DNA of 55,858 nt from an uncultured Porphyromonadaceae bacterium (GCA_900541865.1 UQLO01000016.1:1-55858); one strand, 5' to 3'. Counted from the stretch's first letter, positions 17,497-26,303 are shown. Notes: generated by a model from the sequence alone, not told the origin. Translations and numbers: made by a program.

Positions 17497-18759
17497 TCAG
17501 CGACCGAGTACCTTGTTGTAGATGTCTATTACTTTGCGGCCGGCTTTGTCCCAGGTTATCTGGGCCACTTCCGCGAGGCCGTCTTCGCGAAGCTGTTTGT
17601 AGAGCGCCGGGTAGGAGATGATGGCATGGATGGCGTCGGCCATGGCGTCGATGTCCCAGTAGTCGGTCTTGATGACGTTGGTGAGGATTTCGGCGCAACC
17701 GCTCTGCTTGGAGATTATCGACGGCACGCCCATCTGCATAGCCTCCAGAGGAGAGATGCCGAAAGGTTCCGACACCGACGGCATGATGTAGACGTCCGAG
17801 GCCTTGAGCATTTCGTAGACCTGCTTGCCCTTCTGGAATCCCGGGAAGTGGAAGCGGTCGGCGATGCCCCGCTCAGCCGCCAGGCTGATCATCTTGTCCA
17901 TCATATCGCCGCTGCCCGCCATTACGAAGCGCACGTTGGAGCAGTTGCGAAGCACCTTGGCGGCAGCCTCCACGAAGTATTCCGGACCTTTCTGCATGGT
18001 TATGCGGCCCAGGAAGGTAACGACCTTCTCCTTGGTGTCGCGCGGGTTGGGTATTTCAAGCAGCTCCTTGTCAAGAGGAACCACGGCGTTGTGCACCGTA
18101 GTCACCTTGGCCGGGTCGATGCCATAGTGGTCGATGACGGTCTGACGCGTCAGGTTGCTCACCGTGATGATATGGTCGGCGTGGGTCATGCCGTCCTTTT
18201 CGATGCCATAGACGGTCGGGTTGGGTTTGCCGCGCGAGCGGTCGTACTCGGTGGCGTGAACATGCACTACCAGAGGTTTGCCCGTAACCTGCTTGGCGTG
18301 TATGCCCGCCGGGTAGGTCAGCCAGTCGTGGCTGTGGATGATGTCGAAGTCCAGCGTGCGCGCTATTACACCCGCCGTGATGGAGTAGTTGTTGATTTCC
18401 TCAAGAAGGTTGTCGGGATACTTGCCGGAAAACTCTATGCAACCCAGATCGTTGGTGCGCATGTAGTTGAAGTCGGCGTAGATGTGGTCGCGAAGCCGGA
18501 AATAAAGGTCCGGGTCCATGAGGTTGCCGATGCGGGCATCGACATACTCGCGGCTGACGTCGCGCCAGGCCACCGGCACCTGTGAGGTGCCTATTATGCG
18601 GGCAAAACTGCGGTCCTCGTCGCCGAAAGGCTTGGGAATGACGAAGGTAATGTCCATATCGCCGCATTCCCACATGCCTCGGGTCAGTCCGTAGCTGGCA
18701 GTGCCGAGTCCTCCCAGAATGTGGGGCGGAAACTCCCAGCCGAACATTAATGCTTTCAT
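17497..18759 (-). CDS. Glycosyltransferase, glycogen-synthase-like (GT4/GT5 type)
   Basis: 420 residues, GT-B fold. The N-terminal MFGWEFPPHILGGLGTASYGL provides the GG loop for the nucleotide sugar. FDIIHSHDWLTYPAG and VVHVHATEYDRS are synthase-like. The C-terminal domain holds FLGRITMQKGPEYF and the E-x7-E motif SEPFGISPLEA (Glu331, Glu339). It probably transfers glucose from a nucleotide sugar onto alpha-glucan. It sits between debranching enzyme and GH57, the archetypal Bacteroides glycogen cluster order. Whether it uses ADP- or UDP-glucose cannot be told from the sequence. Confidence 0.88.
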   Translation of the reverse strand: MKALMFGWEFPPHILGGLGTASYGLTRGMWECGDMDITFVIPKPFGDEDRSFARIIGTSQVPVAWRDVSREYVDARIGNLMDPDLYFRLRDHIYADFNYMRTNDLGCIEFSGKYPDNLLEEINNYSITAGVIARTLDFDIIHSHDWLTYPAGIHAKQVTGKPLVVHVHATEYDRSRGKPNPTVYGIEKDGMTHADHIITVSNLTRQTVIDHYGIDPAKVTTVHNAVVPLDKELLEIPNPRDTKEKVVTFLGRITMQKGPEYFVEAAAKVLRNCSNVRFVMAGSGDMMDKMISLAAERGIADRFHFPGFQKGKQVYEMLKASDVYIMPSVSEPFGISPLEAMQMGVPSIISKQSGCAEILTNVIKTDYWDIDAMADAIHAIISYPALYKQLREDGLAEVAQITWDKAGRKVIDIYNKVLGR

Positions 18760-18803
18760 AATTTGCTCTGTGATGATATTATAGTGGTGGGAATGTGGGT
18801 TCG

Positions 18804-20750
18804 TTACTGCTCAAGCCGTTTGAGCGAGCGGTAGGCGCGGAGCACTTCAGCAACGTTGGTGGCGTGGCTCACGGCGCCGCGACCCGTGTAGGGCGGGTTG
18901 CCGTCGTAGAGCTGGCTCAGTGAGCCTATGCAGCCCTGGCTCATCTCGTCCTCAAAGCCTATGAGCATGCGGTCGATATAGGCCACGCCGCTCATGCCGA
19001 AAACTCTCAGATAGGCGTCGGCGTAGAAGCCGATCAGCCACGGACGGGCCGGGCCGTTGTGCATGGCGAATTCGCGCTCCTCGGGACTCCCCAGGTAGCT
19101 CGGCCGGTAGCCGTAGCTCTTCGGCGACAGTGTGCGCAAGCCCTTCGGCGTCAGCAGCTCGCGAGTAACAACGTCCAGCACGCTCTTGCGCTGGCGGCGG
19201 TCAAGGGGCGAGTAGTCAAGACCGATGGCGATAGCCATGTTCGGGCGTACGGACGGTTCGGCGTAGGTGCCGTCTACGAAGTCGTAGAGATAGCCGCCTT
19301 CGTTGAGGAAGGTTTCCACAAAGGGCGTCTTCATCTTTTCGGCCTCGTCGAGCCACGATTGGGTCTGCGCGTCGTGCTCCTGCAGACCCTCGTAGAGCGA
19401 GGCGGCAAAGCGCAGGGCATTGTACCACAGTGCGTTGAATTCCACCAGCTTGCCCGTGCGTCGTACCACGGGAGCGCCGTTGAGCACGGAGTTCATCCAC
19501 GACACAGGCTGACGCGACCCGTCGGTGCTCAGGAGCCCCGTTTCGGCGTCGACGTAGAGGTTGGCGTACTGCCCCGACATTATGCGGTTCACAAGGAACT
19601 CGATGTCAGCGCCATAGCGCTTGCGACATTCCTCGGCGCCTACGGTCTTGCCGTACTGCTGCAGCGCCCAGAGTGCCCACAGAGGTATGTCGGGATGCTC
19701 TATGCCGTGTATTTTTTCGGAGAGCTCGCCGGTCTCGCAGTAGGTGCGCAGAGCCTTCAGTGCAGTGTCCATAATGGACTCGAAGTCCGCGCGGTGGTCG
19801 ATGGCCAGAGTAAGGCCCGGAAGCGCCATAAAGGTGTTGCGCGCCAGTACAACCCCCCAGGGGAAGCCCGAGATGAGGTACATACCGTCGCCGCGCTTTA
19901 TGTAGAACTGCTTGGCAGAGTTCTTCAGGCAGTTGAAGAAGCTGGTGCGAGGTGTGCGCGAAGCTATCTCGGCCGTGTACATCTTCGACAGCGAGCGCGG
20001 ATTGACTTCGGTGACGCCGGCCGAGAATATCAGCGGCTCTCCCGGCTTGATGGGTATTTCGAAGTAGCCCGGCACCCAAAGGTCCTCGCAGTAGGGAACG
20101 CCCCGCTCGAGGTCTTTGACGTACTCTATGCCGTTGTACCAGTTAGGCTCGTTGACCCACACCGGCTTGTGGTTGAACTGCATGTAGAGCGTCGGATAGC
20201 CGTCGTACATACAGGTGGCGATGCCGTTGGCAACGTCCTTGATTTCGCGGTTCACCTTGTCGTTGGCAACACAGAGGCTGTTGACCTCGCGGAAGGCAAG
20301 GAAGGGCTTGAAGCGCAGCGTCGTCGGCGAATGGGCCTCCACAAGGGTGTAGCGAATCAGAATACGGTTTTCTTCCGAAATGAAGATTTTTTCTTTGGTG
20401 AGGATTACGCCGCCGACGCGGTAGGTCATGCGCGGAACGCCCTCGCAGTCAAACTCACGGATATACTTGTGGCCATTGGGCGAATACACACCGCCGCGGT
20501 AGCGGTGAAGGCCCAGATTGAAAGGTGCCCCGTGCTGAATCACCGTCTCGTCCAGGCTCGACAGCAACACATGGTTCTTGCCGCCCATGGAGTCGATCGG
20601 TATCACCAGCAGGCCATGCTGCTTGCGCGTGTTGCACCCCGCAAGCGTGGTGCAGTGGTAGGCGCCTGCACGGTTGGTGCGCAGCATTTCCTTGGGGAGA
20701 GACTGGTCCAAGTTGATGAGAAGGTTCTTATCAAACTTCAGATAACTCAT
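18804..20750 (-). CDS. Glycogen debranching enzyme (amylo-alpha-1,6-glucosidase)
   Basis: 648 residues, no signal peptide. The N-terminal GDE domain (NRAGAYHCTTLAGCNTRKQHGLLV, residues ~28-51) is of the bacterial/archaeal type. The C-terminal (alpha/alpha)6 domain has GFPWGVVLARNTFMALPGLTL and YGYRPSYLGSPEEREFAMHNGPARPWLIG. It hydrolyses alpha-1,6 branches in glycogen. It is the first gene of a four-gene unit (debranching enzyme, glycosyltransferase, GH57, NMP kinase-like). Promoter at 20793-20824 with a 42-base leader. Confidence 0.92.
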   Translation of the reverse strand: MSYLKFDKNLLINLDQSLPKEMLRTNRAGAYHCTTLAGCNTRKQHGLLVIPIDSMGGKNHVLLSSLDETVIQHGAPFNLGLHRYRGGVYSPNGHKYIREFDCEGVPRMTYRVGGVILTKEKIFISEENRILIRYTLVEAHSPTTLRFKPFLAFREVNSLCVANDKVNREIKDVANGIATCMYDGYPTLYMQFNHKPVWVNEPNWYNGIEYVKDLERGVPYCEDLWVPGYFEIPIKPGEPLIFSAGVTEVNPRSLSKMYTAEIASRTPRTSFFNCLKNSAKQFYIKRGDGMYLISGFPWGVVLARNTFMALPGLTLAIDHRADFESIMDTALKALRTYCETGELSEKIHGIEHPDIPLWALWALQQYGKTVGAEECRKRYGADIEFLVNRIMSGQYANLYVDAETGLLSTDGSRQPVSWMNSVLNGAPVVRRTGKLVEFNALWYNALRFAASLYEGLQEHDAQTQSWLDEAEKMKTPFVETFLNEGGYLYDFVDGTYAEPSVRPNMAIAIGLDYSPLDRRQRKSVLDVVTRELLTPKGLRTLSPKSYGYRPSYLGSPEEREFAMHNGPARPWLIGFYADAYLRVFGMSGVAYIDRMLIGFEDEMSQGCIGSLSQLYDGNPPYTGRGAVSHATNVAEVLRAYRSLKRLEQ

Positions 20751-20792
20751 TTGGTTATTTTGGTTAGTATGGATTTTTTAGGTTTTAATGCC

Positions 20793-20824
20793 CAAAATTA
20801 CACATTATTTTACCCATGCCCAAA
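20793..20824 (-). promoter_or_regulatory. Promoter of the glycogen operon
   Basis: The minus strand has -33 TTTG (20821-20824), a 20-base spacer and -7 TAATTTTG (20793-20800), 42 bases upstream of the ATG. Two palindromes lie just upstream (20836-20869). Confidence 0.75.
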
Positions 20825-20835
20825 TAATTCGGCAC

Positions 20836-20869
20836 GTTTTATATAAAACATGTCGTTAAACATATGTTT
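20836..20869. promoter_or_regulatory. Two perfect palindromes in a divergent promoter region
   Basis: GTTTTATATAAAAC (20836-20849, 14 bp) and AAACATATGTTT (20858-20869, 12 bp) sit between the glycogen operon promoter and the plus-strand lipoprotein promoter. Their place directly upstream of the operon's -33 box suits an operator. The sites are AT-rich, so chance occurrence is possible. Confidence 0.35.
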
Positions 20870-20958
20870 TCGCACCACCAAAAATTCTTTTTCGCCTTCT
20901 TGATTCGCTTCGGCGCAAAAAAGTCGCGTTTTTGCATGCCCGTGCCGTTTCTTATTCC

Positions 20959-20966
20959 TATCTTTG
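20959..20966 (+). promoter_or_regulatory. -7 box abutting the lipoprotein start
   Basis: TATCTTTG ends only 6 bases before the ATG at 20973. If transcription starts a few bases after the box, as in other Bacteroidetes promoters, the mRNA is almost leaderless. A TTTG lies 24 bases upstream, longer than the usual spacer. Confidence 0.5.
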
Positions 20967-20972
20967 CCCCCG

Positions 20973-22238
20973 ATGTCACGTCTACTTCTTTCTTTAGTGG
21001 CCTCGGCCCTCTTGGCGACCGCATGCTCGCCCTCGGAAGAGCCAACTCTGCCTGTGCGGCCCGGTCAGGAAACACAAGTTTGTCTTCCGGCATCGGTACG
21101 CTTCGGCCGGAAAACATTCTTTTGCGAGGTCGATGGCGCTCCGGCCTCCGGCAGCCTCTCTGCGGCCCTGGTGAGAAGCGGCGACCGGTTGCCCGATACC
21201 GCATATTCCCTCTCCACCGTCGATGCCCGCAATGCCCTCGTTGTGCCCGCGGAGGTACATTTCGCCGAAGGCGAGACCTCTGCCGATTTCTCGGTCGAAT
21301 ACACACTGTCGCTGCAGCCCGAGCAGTCTTACTCCGCCTCGCTCACTACTTGCGCCGCCCCCGACTCCGCCCGCGCGGTTATGGAGTTGGTTTTCACCCG
21401 GCCTTCGCGCTGGGAGGACGCCGGTAGCGGCTCGTACCGCTCCGGAAACGTGCTGAGGCGCGTCGCCGTGAAAGTGCGCCGAAGCAAGGATGTGACGGAG
21501 TATGAACTTGCCGACCGGGACTTTGTGCGACGATTCATGGTGTTGGCCGACGGTACGGTCGCTGTGCCCGAGCAGGTGGCCGAAACCGATGGCTTCGAGC
21601 GTGTGACCGACAGTAGCAACTGGCCCGACGAAGTCTTCAAGGCCCGTTTCCCCATCTACGGCGTGCCCGGCGCCTACGACGCCGACCTCCACTGCTGGTT
21701 GCTCAACCTCACATATTACTCCGCCTCGGCCGACCCCGAGCCCCGATGCGATATTGTCCGCCTCGACTCCGACCCCGACCCCCGCTGGGAGTATGCCGGG
21801 GAAGCCATTTTCACCGACGGGTGGCTCTCGCAGGCCGTCAGCTTTGAGGCGAGGCCGCCTCTGGTGCCCGAAGATAATCCCTGGATTGTGGAGATGCAGC
21901 GCTTCCGCGCCGACCCGAAGTTGTTCCGTGCCGTCGGCCTCTACCGCGTGGCTTCGCCACTTTCACCCCTCAACGGCCATAAGTCGCTAACCGTCATCCC
22001 TATCGCAACCAATCCCGCAGCCGGAACAGCCACTGTGCAACCCGTATTCTCAGGCTTCGACTGCCCGGGGCTATTCTCCGCTCCGTTTACCATAGGAGGT
22101 GCCGGAAAATACGAGGGCGATGCCGACGGCAACGCCCTGATAACCATAGAATCGCCCCTGCACAATGCCTACGGGACATACGGCTCATCCTGGGCCACTG
22201 CCCATGATGCCGTATTCAGCATTAAGTTTGAGAATTAG
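20973..22238 (+). CDS. Uncharacterised lipoprotein with Calx-beta/BACON-like N-terminal region
   Basis: 421 residues from the ATG at 20973; the longer reading at 20964 would start with TTG inside the -7 box. A type II signal with lipobox ALLATAC places the lipidated Cys near residue 18. Residues ~30-130 are beta-rich (VPAEVHFAEGETSADFSVEYTLSLQPEQSYSAS), resembling a Calx-beta-type fold. The rest (GSGSYRSGNVLRRVAV, AGKYEGDADGNALITIES) is unrecognised and similar in style to Bacteroidetes surface lipoproteins. It stands alone. Its stop overlaps that of the convergent PAP2 gene by 4 bases, with no terminator between them. No function can be assigned. Confidence 0.78.
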   Translation: MSRLLLSLVASALLATACSPSEEPTLPVRPGQETQVCLPASVRFGRKTFFCEVDGAPASGSLSAALVRSGDRLPDTAYSLSTVDARNALVVPAEVHFAEGETSADFSVEYTLSLQPEQSYSASLTTCAAPDSARAVMELVFTRPSRWEDAGSGSYRSGNVLRRVAVKVRRSKDVTEYELADRDFVRRFMVLADGTVAVPEQVAETDGFERVTDSSNWPDEVFKARFPIYGVPGAYDADLHCWLLNLTYYSASADPEPRCDIVRLDSDPDPRWEYAGEAIFTDGWLSQAVSFEARPPLVPEDNPWIVEMQRFRADPKLFRAVGLYRVASPLSPLNGHKSLTVIPIATNPAAGTATVQPVFSGFDCPGLFSAPFTIGGAGKYEGDADGNALITIESPLHNAYGTYGSSWATAHDAVFSIKFEN

Positions 22239-22966
22239 ACCGCGGCTACAAAGACTATTCCGAGAGCGGTGACTACGCCGATGGCCGTGACAATGTCGTC
22301 GGCGTGGACGGCTATGGTGCGGATGCGTACTGCAGTCGAGATGTGGATGCCTACCGGCATCACAAACAACGGTTCATTCAGTTCCCGCCGCGCCACGAGC
22401 TGTCGGCGACGGATGATGCGCGAGGCTATGCGGTAGCACAGCCAACCGAAGAAAATGCCGATGGTAGCCCCCACAAAGAGGTCGCCGGGGTAGTGGACGC
22501 CAAGGTAGAGGCGTGAGTAAGAGTTGAGGAATGCCCACACGCAGATGAAGCCGACAAAGAGGCGCCGACGAACGAGCAGGCACATAAAGGTAGCCAGAGC
22601 GAAAGAATTGGCTGCGTGGCACGACGGGAAGCCATAAGCCCCGCCGCGATAGCCGTTGACTACCTGTGCGTAGGCCGACAGCGGATTTTCAAGATTCGAC
22701 GGTCGGAGGCGCTCCACAAGCGGCCGGATAAAGGTGGCGCACGTCTGGTCGGTAAGCGCTATGGCTGCCCCCAGCGCAATGGTCAGCAACAGCGCTGCCT
22801 TCCAGCGCTGCGGTCGCAGAAAAAGCACAAGGATGGCCGCGTACATCGGCACCCAGATAAAGCGGCCCGTGAAGAGCATCATCACGTGGTCCAGAAAGGC
22901 GCTCCGCAGCCCGTTGTTGAAGAACAGGAATATCTGCGAATCTATTTGGGAGAGAAAGTCAAGCAT
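22235..22966 (-). CDS. PAP2-family membrane phosphatase
   Basis: 243 residues with several membrane helices. The three PAP2 motifs are present: RPLVERLRPS (81-90), PSCH (114-117, where many have PSGH) and SRLYLGVHYPGD (Ser151-Asp162, with His158 and Asp162). Such enzymes remove phosphate from lipid substrates such as undecaprenyl pyrophosphate or phosphatidylglycerol phosphate at the outer face of the inner membrane. The C-terminal ~45 residues add two hydrophobic stretches after the last motif. A 162-bp MITE-like repeat lies 37 bases upstream, between this gene and the LtaS-like gene. Confidence 0.88.
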   Translation of the reverse strand: MLDFLSQIDSQIFLFFNNGLRSAFLDHVMMLFTGRFIWVPMYAAILVLFLRPQRWKAALLLTIALGAAIALTDQTCATFIRPLVERLRPSNLENPLSAYAQVVNGYRGGAYGFPSCHAANSFALATFMCLLVRRRLFVGFICVWAFLNSYSRLYLGVHYPGDLFVGATIGIFFGWLCYRIASRIIRRRQLVARRELNEPLFVMPVGIHISTAVRIRTIAVHADDIVTAIGVVTALGIVFVAAV

Positions 22967-23201
22967 TGGCTCTTTGGTGTATGCTGTTCGGTCTTAAGTT
23001 AATGAACTCGTTTAAACTTTTCGCAAATAGGTAAAAACGAAAGATTTTTTAGGAAATCATAAGGCTTTTGAGGGCGTTATGGGGTTCCATAATAACCGAA
23101 AAAGGCCGAAATGATTTACAAAAAAGATGAGTTTTTAACATTTGGGAATAAGTTTAAATGAGTTCAAGAGTTAACGGAGAACTGTGAATTATATTGCCAT
23201 C
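22967..23201. other. Intergenic region, 235 bases, mostly repeat
   Basis: Of the 235 bases, 162 are the MITE-like repeat. The 37 bases next to the PAP2 start contain no TAnnTTTG box. A promoter may lie in or beyond the repeat, or transcription may run through from the LtaS-like gene. Confidence 0.6.
23004..23165. repeat. 162-bp MITE-like element, copy 1
   Basis: Same length and nearly identical to 38100-38261; I count about five mismatches by eye. The ends are inverted repeats: GAACTCGTTTAAACTT at the left and the reverse complement of GAACTCATTTAAACTT at the right (15 of 16 match). An internal hairpin TTATGG-GGTT-CCATAA is present. There is no open reading frame. The size, terminal inverted repeats and lack of coding capacity fit a non-autonomous mobile element. 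No clear target-site duplication was found at this copy. Confidence 0.85.
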
Positions 23202-25028
23202 TTAATTGCGGCTCAAGGCGTCGTAGAGGCTCTGAAGGTAGGCCTTGGCTGCCGTCAGCGTCGACGGGTCGCGGGGAGACACCGCTACCCGGTCGGCATC
23301 ACATTCGAGCACTACGGTGTCGGTCGGTGTTACCAGCGCCGCAATGCCGGGCTCGCTGAAAAAGGCGTAACGCGGCGCCGAACCATCCCTCAGGCTGTGG
23401 CCCCACGGGAAATCGGTAGTAGGAAGGCCCAGCAGTTCGAGTATGGTAGGAGCTATGTCCGGCTGGCCTCCCAAGGTCGATATTCGGCGAGGCTCCGAGG
23501 CCAACGCCGGGCCCGATATGACTAGCGGAACGCGGTGGCGCTCAAGCGCATCATCGAGGCCCAGAGGCCATGCGCCAAGATGGTCCGGTACTATCACAAA
23601 CAGAGTGCGCCGTCCGCGGGGCGACGCCTCTATGCCACGGACCATGGCGCCCAGACAGCTGTCGGCGTAGGCAAAGGCATTCTTGGCCGGCTCATCGGCG
23701 AAGGCCGCGTTGCTGTAGGGTACGCCGAAGGGCTCGTGGCTGCTCGAAGTCTGTACGACGCGCAGCTGAGGAACAGCATCTTCCGGAGTGGCGGCCGCAT
23801 CCGCCGCAACGCGCTGCGCCAGGGCGCCGTCGTGCGCACCCCACTTGCCTGCCTTGTCCGCAAGGGTAAAGTCGGCGTCGCACACTATAGGGTCGTAGCC
23901 CCCGGCAACCAGCAGCGCCTTCATATTGGTGAAGTTGATGTCGCCGCCGTAGTAGTAGCTTGCCTGATAGCCCGCGGCCTTGAGCGCCCCGCTAAGCGAA
24001 GGAAGCTTCTCGGCCTTTTCAACGTACTTCATCAGACTCGACGACGGTTGGGCCGGGAAGGCGTTGAGTATGGCCGGGAGTGCGCGGTCGGTGCGGAAAC
24101 TCGAAGCGTAGATGTCGGTGAAAAGCAGACCCGTAGAGGCAATGCTATCCAACTGCCGGGCTATAGGCTCGCCCCCCATGCTCGGCAGGAGATGAGCGCT
24201 GAAGCTCTCAAGGATAATCAGGTAGATGTCGGGCCGGTCGGTGGTCAGCGCTATCTCCGCCGTGGCTGCCGAATCGGTCGGAACCGGGGCATTCAGCGCC
24301 GACAGCGCCGCCTCGGCCTCCTCAGACGCCATGAAGCGGTACTGCGAGCCGAAATCATCGGAGTGGGTCAGCGAGTAGAGCAGACTGAAGGCCGGATTCA
24401 CCGCGGCGTGGTTGAGCCGAGTGTCGGAGCTGAAGTAAGACCGGCTTAGATTCATCGTGCTCACCGTCACGCCCCCGCGGATGGGGAAAAACAACAAGCC
24501 GGTCAGAACGAAAGTGCAGACAGCGCCGCGTATGGGCCGCTCAGTATGCCCCGACGCTCCTTTGAGAGCCGAAGCCGTGGCAAAATACACACCGCAGCCG
24601 ATAGCCGCAAAGCCAAGGACACCAAGCACATAGTGCCACCACTGAGCCGAAGCAAGCGCCGCCGTAGGGGAGCTCATAAAGTAGAAAAGCGGTGTGCTGT
24701 CAAGCCGGAAACCCCAGTAGCCATAGAGAGTGGCGTCGACTACAACTATCGCAGCAATCAGCGCCGCAGCTATGACGAAGTAGACCTTCAGTGCTGCCCG
24801 CATCGCACCCTCAAACCACTCAGAGACCACCAACAGCAGTCCCGGAATCACCGAAAAATAGCCCGCTACGGTCATATCCATCGGAAGACCGTGCCATATC
24901 GCTGCCAGCCATTCCGACGCTCCCCACTCCGGACGGCCGTGAACACACAGAAACAGCACTTTCGCAAGAGCAAAAATGCAGGTGTAAATCAAGAAAATGC
25001 CTACAAGTCTGATGGTTGTGCGCTTCAT
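23202..25028 (-). CDS. LtaS-like sulfatase-fold membrane enzyme
   Basis: 608 residues. About five membrane helices lie in the first ~185 residues, followed by an extracytoplasmic alkaline-phosphatase/sulfatase fold. Catalytic positions match lipoteichoic acid synthase: Glu274 (IILESFSAH), nucleophile Thr313 (SSFRTDRALPA), His431 (TSSSHEPF), and Asp482-His483 (VIVPDHLG). In Bacteroidetes, which lack lipoteichoic acid, such enzymes probably transfer a phospho-headgroup (for example phosphoglycerol or phosphoethanolamine) to an envelope glycan or lipid. The acceptor is unknown. The gene has its own promoter at 25089-25096. A repeat element separates it from the downstream PAP2 gene. Confidence 0.88.
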   Translation of the reverse strand: MKRTTIRLVGIFLIYTCIFALAKVLFLCVHGRPEWGASEWLAAIWHGLPMDMTVAGYFSVIPGLLLVVSEWFEGAMRAALKVYFVIAAALIAAIVVVDATLYGYWGFRLDSTPLFYFMSSPTAALASAQWWHYVLGVLGFAAIGCGVYFATASALKGASGHTERPIRGAVCTFVLTGLLFFPIRGGVTVSTMNLSRSYFSSDTRLNHAAVNPAFSLLYSLTHSDDFGSQYRFMASEEAEAALSALNAPVPTDSAATAEIALTTDRPDIYLIILESFSAHLLPSMGGEPIARQLDSIASTGLLFTDIYASSFRTDRALPAILNAFPAQPSSSLMKYVEKAEKLPSLSGALKAAGYQASYYYGGDINFTNMKALLVAGGYDPIVCDADFTLADKAGKWGAHDGALAQRVAADAAATPEDAVPQLRVVQTSSSHEPFGVPYSNAAFADEPAKNAFAYADSCLGAMVRGIEASPRGRRTLFVIVPDHLGAWPLGLDDALERHRVPLVISGPALASEPRRISTLGGQPDIAPTILELLGLPTTDFPWGHSLRDGSAPRYAFFSEPGIAALVTPTDTVVLECDADRVAVSPRDPSTLTAAKAYLQSLYDALSRN

Positions 25029-25088
25029 GGCCGATGAGTGACACTGGCCGGCGCACGATTGAGGCCATGCTCCGGCTCAAAATTGGTG

Positions 25089-25096
25089 CAAAGATA
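25089..25096 (-). promoter_or_regulatory. -7 box of the LtaS-like gene
   Basis: The minus strand reads TATCTTTG, 60 bases upstream of the ATG at 25028. No -33 TTTG at the expected spacing was seen. Confidence 0.5.
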
Positions 25097-25169
25097 ACCA
25101 TTTTTGGCCGAAATGCGAACTGAATCAACACATTTAACCTATCATTAACATACAGCTACACTGACGGAA

Positions 25170-25196
25170 TATGGAGCGGAGATTAGCAATCCCCGC
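25170..25196. repeat. Short REP-like hairpin element
   Basis: TATGGAG followed by a hairpin (GCGG-A-GATT / AATC-C-CCGC, loop AGC, 8 of 9 positions paired). The flank TATGGAGCG and the trailing GACCCGC resemble the element at 52645-52722, although the stem sequence differs. It lies between the Eis-like gene stop and the LtaS-like promoter. This is the most diverged member of the family, so membership is tentative. Confidence 0.5.
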
Positions 25197-25235
25197 CGAC
25201 CCGCAATTATTCGCCTCCGTAGCGGCAATGGCCGA

Positions 25236-26297
25236 TCAGTCGAGCATCATGGCCATGTAGGGGCGCGCCGTAGGCAGGTCGAAGATGGCGCCGGCCTCGG
25301 GGTGGCTGAAGAGTATGGCCGCAAGAGTGGCCGGGTCGACGTTGAGGTCCGCACGGCGGTCAGGACGCACAGCGCTGTAGGTGCAAGCTCCGTCGGCAAG
25401 GGTGTAGGTGCCGCTGTTTTCGGGCAACTCACGGTCGGTAAGCACGATGATGCTCCGAAGGTGTGGGTGCGACGCCGCAAGCGCGCCTAAAAAGCGGTGT
25501 GGGTCGACAATACGCACCATACCCCGCGCCCGAAGCCGCGCCCGCGGCTGGCGGGCTGCCGGACGCCACACTGTTAGAGGGCGTTCTCCCACCCGACGGC
25601 GCAGAGCGGCAAGAGCCGCAGTGGCGGCGTCTTGGTTTTCGGCCAATAGACTGCGGACAAGCACGCCGCTGTCGGTTTTTGTGGTATTATAAGTGGCGAA
25701 AAGAATTGCTTTGGCGCCGTCGGGGGTGAGGACGCTTATGGTTTGCCGCCCGCTTTCCATAGCCAGGTCTGCCAGGATGGCGGCGTAGTTTTCTGCGCTG
25801 TGGAGCACGCAGTTAGGAGTGGCAAGCTCCAGAGCGTGCAGTGTGTCGAAGTCCGGCTCCGTCTCGGTGTAGTCGGCGCCGGCGAAGGGATGCACAGCCG
25901 TATAACGTTCCTCGGCGATATAGAACACGCCGCTGAAGCCGCTCCGAGCATAAAAGAAGAAGAGCTCCCGCGAGGCCGGTATCAGCTCGGCCAGCACGGT
26001 GCCTTTCTCTTTGGCCGTACGTAGCGCCTTGAGCATCAGTTCGGTGGCTTTACCTTTGCCGCGTGCCTCAGGTCGAGTGGCAACGCAGCTCAGATACTCC
26101 GAAGCAAGCTCGCGGCCGCAGTAATCGAAGGCATAGGGCTGCATCAGCAACCCGCTGACGGGGCGCCCGCCGGCGTCGTGGACGAGCACGGCCTGATCGT
26201 CGTCGGTAGCGACGGTGCCGAAAAACCATTTCTGCCACTCCGGACTGTCGTCGAAGGAGGTGGCGAAGATTTCTTTGAGCTGTTTGGCGCGTCCCAT
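25236..26297 (-). CDS. GNAT acetyltransferase, Eis-like (GNAT plus SCP2-type C-terminus)
   Basis: 353 residues. The acetyl-CoA loop is CVATRPEARGKGKATELML (near 70-90), followed by LIPASRELFFFYARSGF. The layout of an N-terminal GNAT, a second degenerate GNAT-like part and a C-terminal sterol-carrier-like part (YTLADGACTYSAVRP, DLNVDPATLAAILF) is that of Eis proteins, which can acetylate amino groups on several sites. The substrate here is unknown. It lies 6 bases after NDH-2, so the two are co-transcribed. Confidence 0.85.
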   Translation of the reverse strand: MGRAKQLKEIFATSFDDSPEWQKWFFGTVATDDDQAVLVHDAGGRPVSGLLMQPYAFDYCGRELASEYLSCVATRPEARGKGKATELMLKALRTAKEKGTVLAELIPASRELFFFYARSGFSGVFYIAEERYTAVHPFAGADYTETEPDFDTLHALELATPNCVLHSAENYAAILADLAMESGRQTISVLTPDGAKAILFATYNTTKTDSGVLVRSLLAENQDAATAALAALRRRVGERPLTVWRPAARQPRARLRARGMVRIVDPHRFLGALAASHPHLRSIIVLTDRELPENSGTYTLADGACTYSAVRPDRRADLNVDPATLAAILFSHPEAGAIFDLPTARPYMAMMLD

Positions 26298-26303
26298 GGC
26301 TTC

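Noticed and set aside
19059..20846. A 595-codon open frame antisense to the debranching enzyme
   Set aside because: Shadow of the opposite strand. The minus-strand protein carries the full GDE signature, and this translation has no recognisable fold or signal.
23004..23165. Promoter for PAP2 inside the MITE-like element
   Set aside because: The minus strand contains CCTATTTG but no true TAnnTTTG box, so a promoter in the element is not supported by sequence.
22235..25028. Lipoteichoic acid synthesis operon (LtaS-like plus PAP2)
   Set aside because: The catalytic residues fit the LtaS superfamily, but the organism is Gram-negative by its lipopolysaccharide and outer-membrane genes. Only a phospho-headgroup transferase on an unknown acceptor can be supported.
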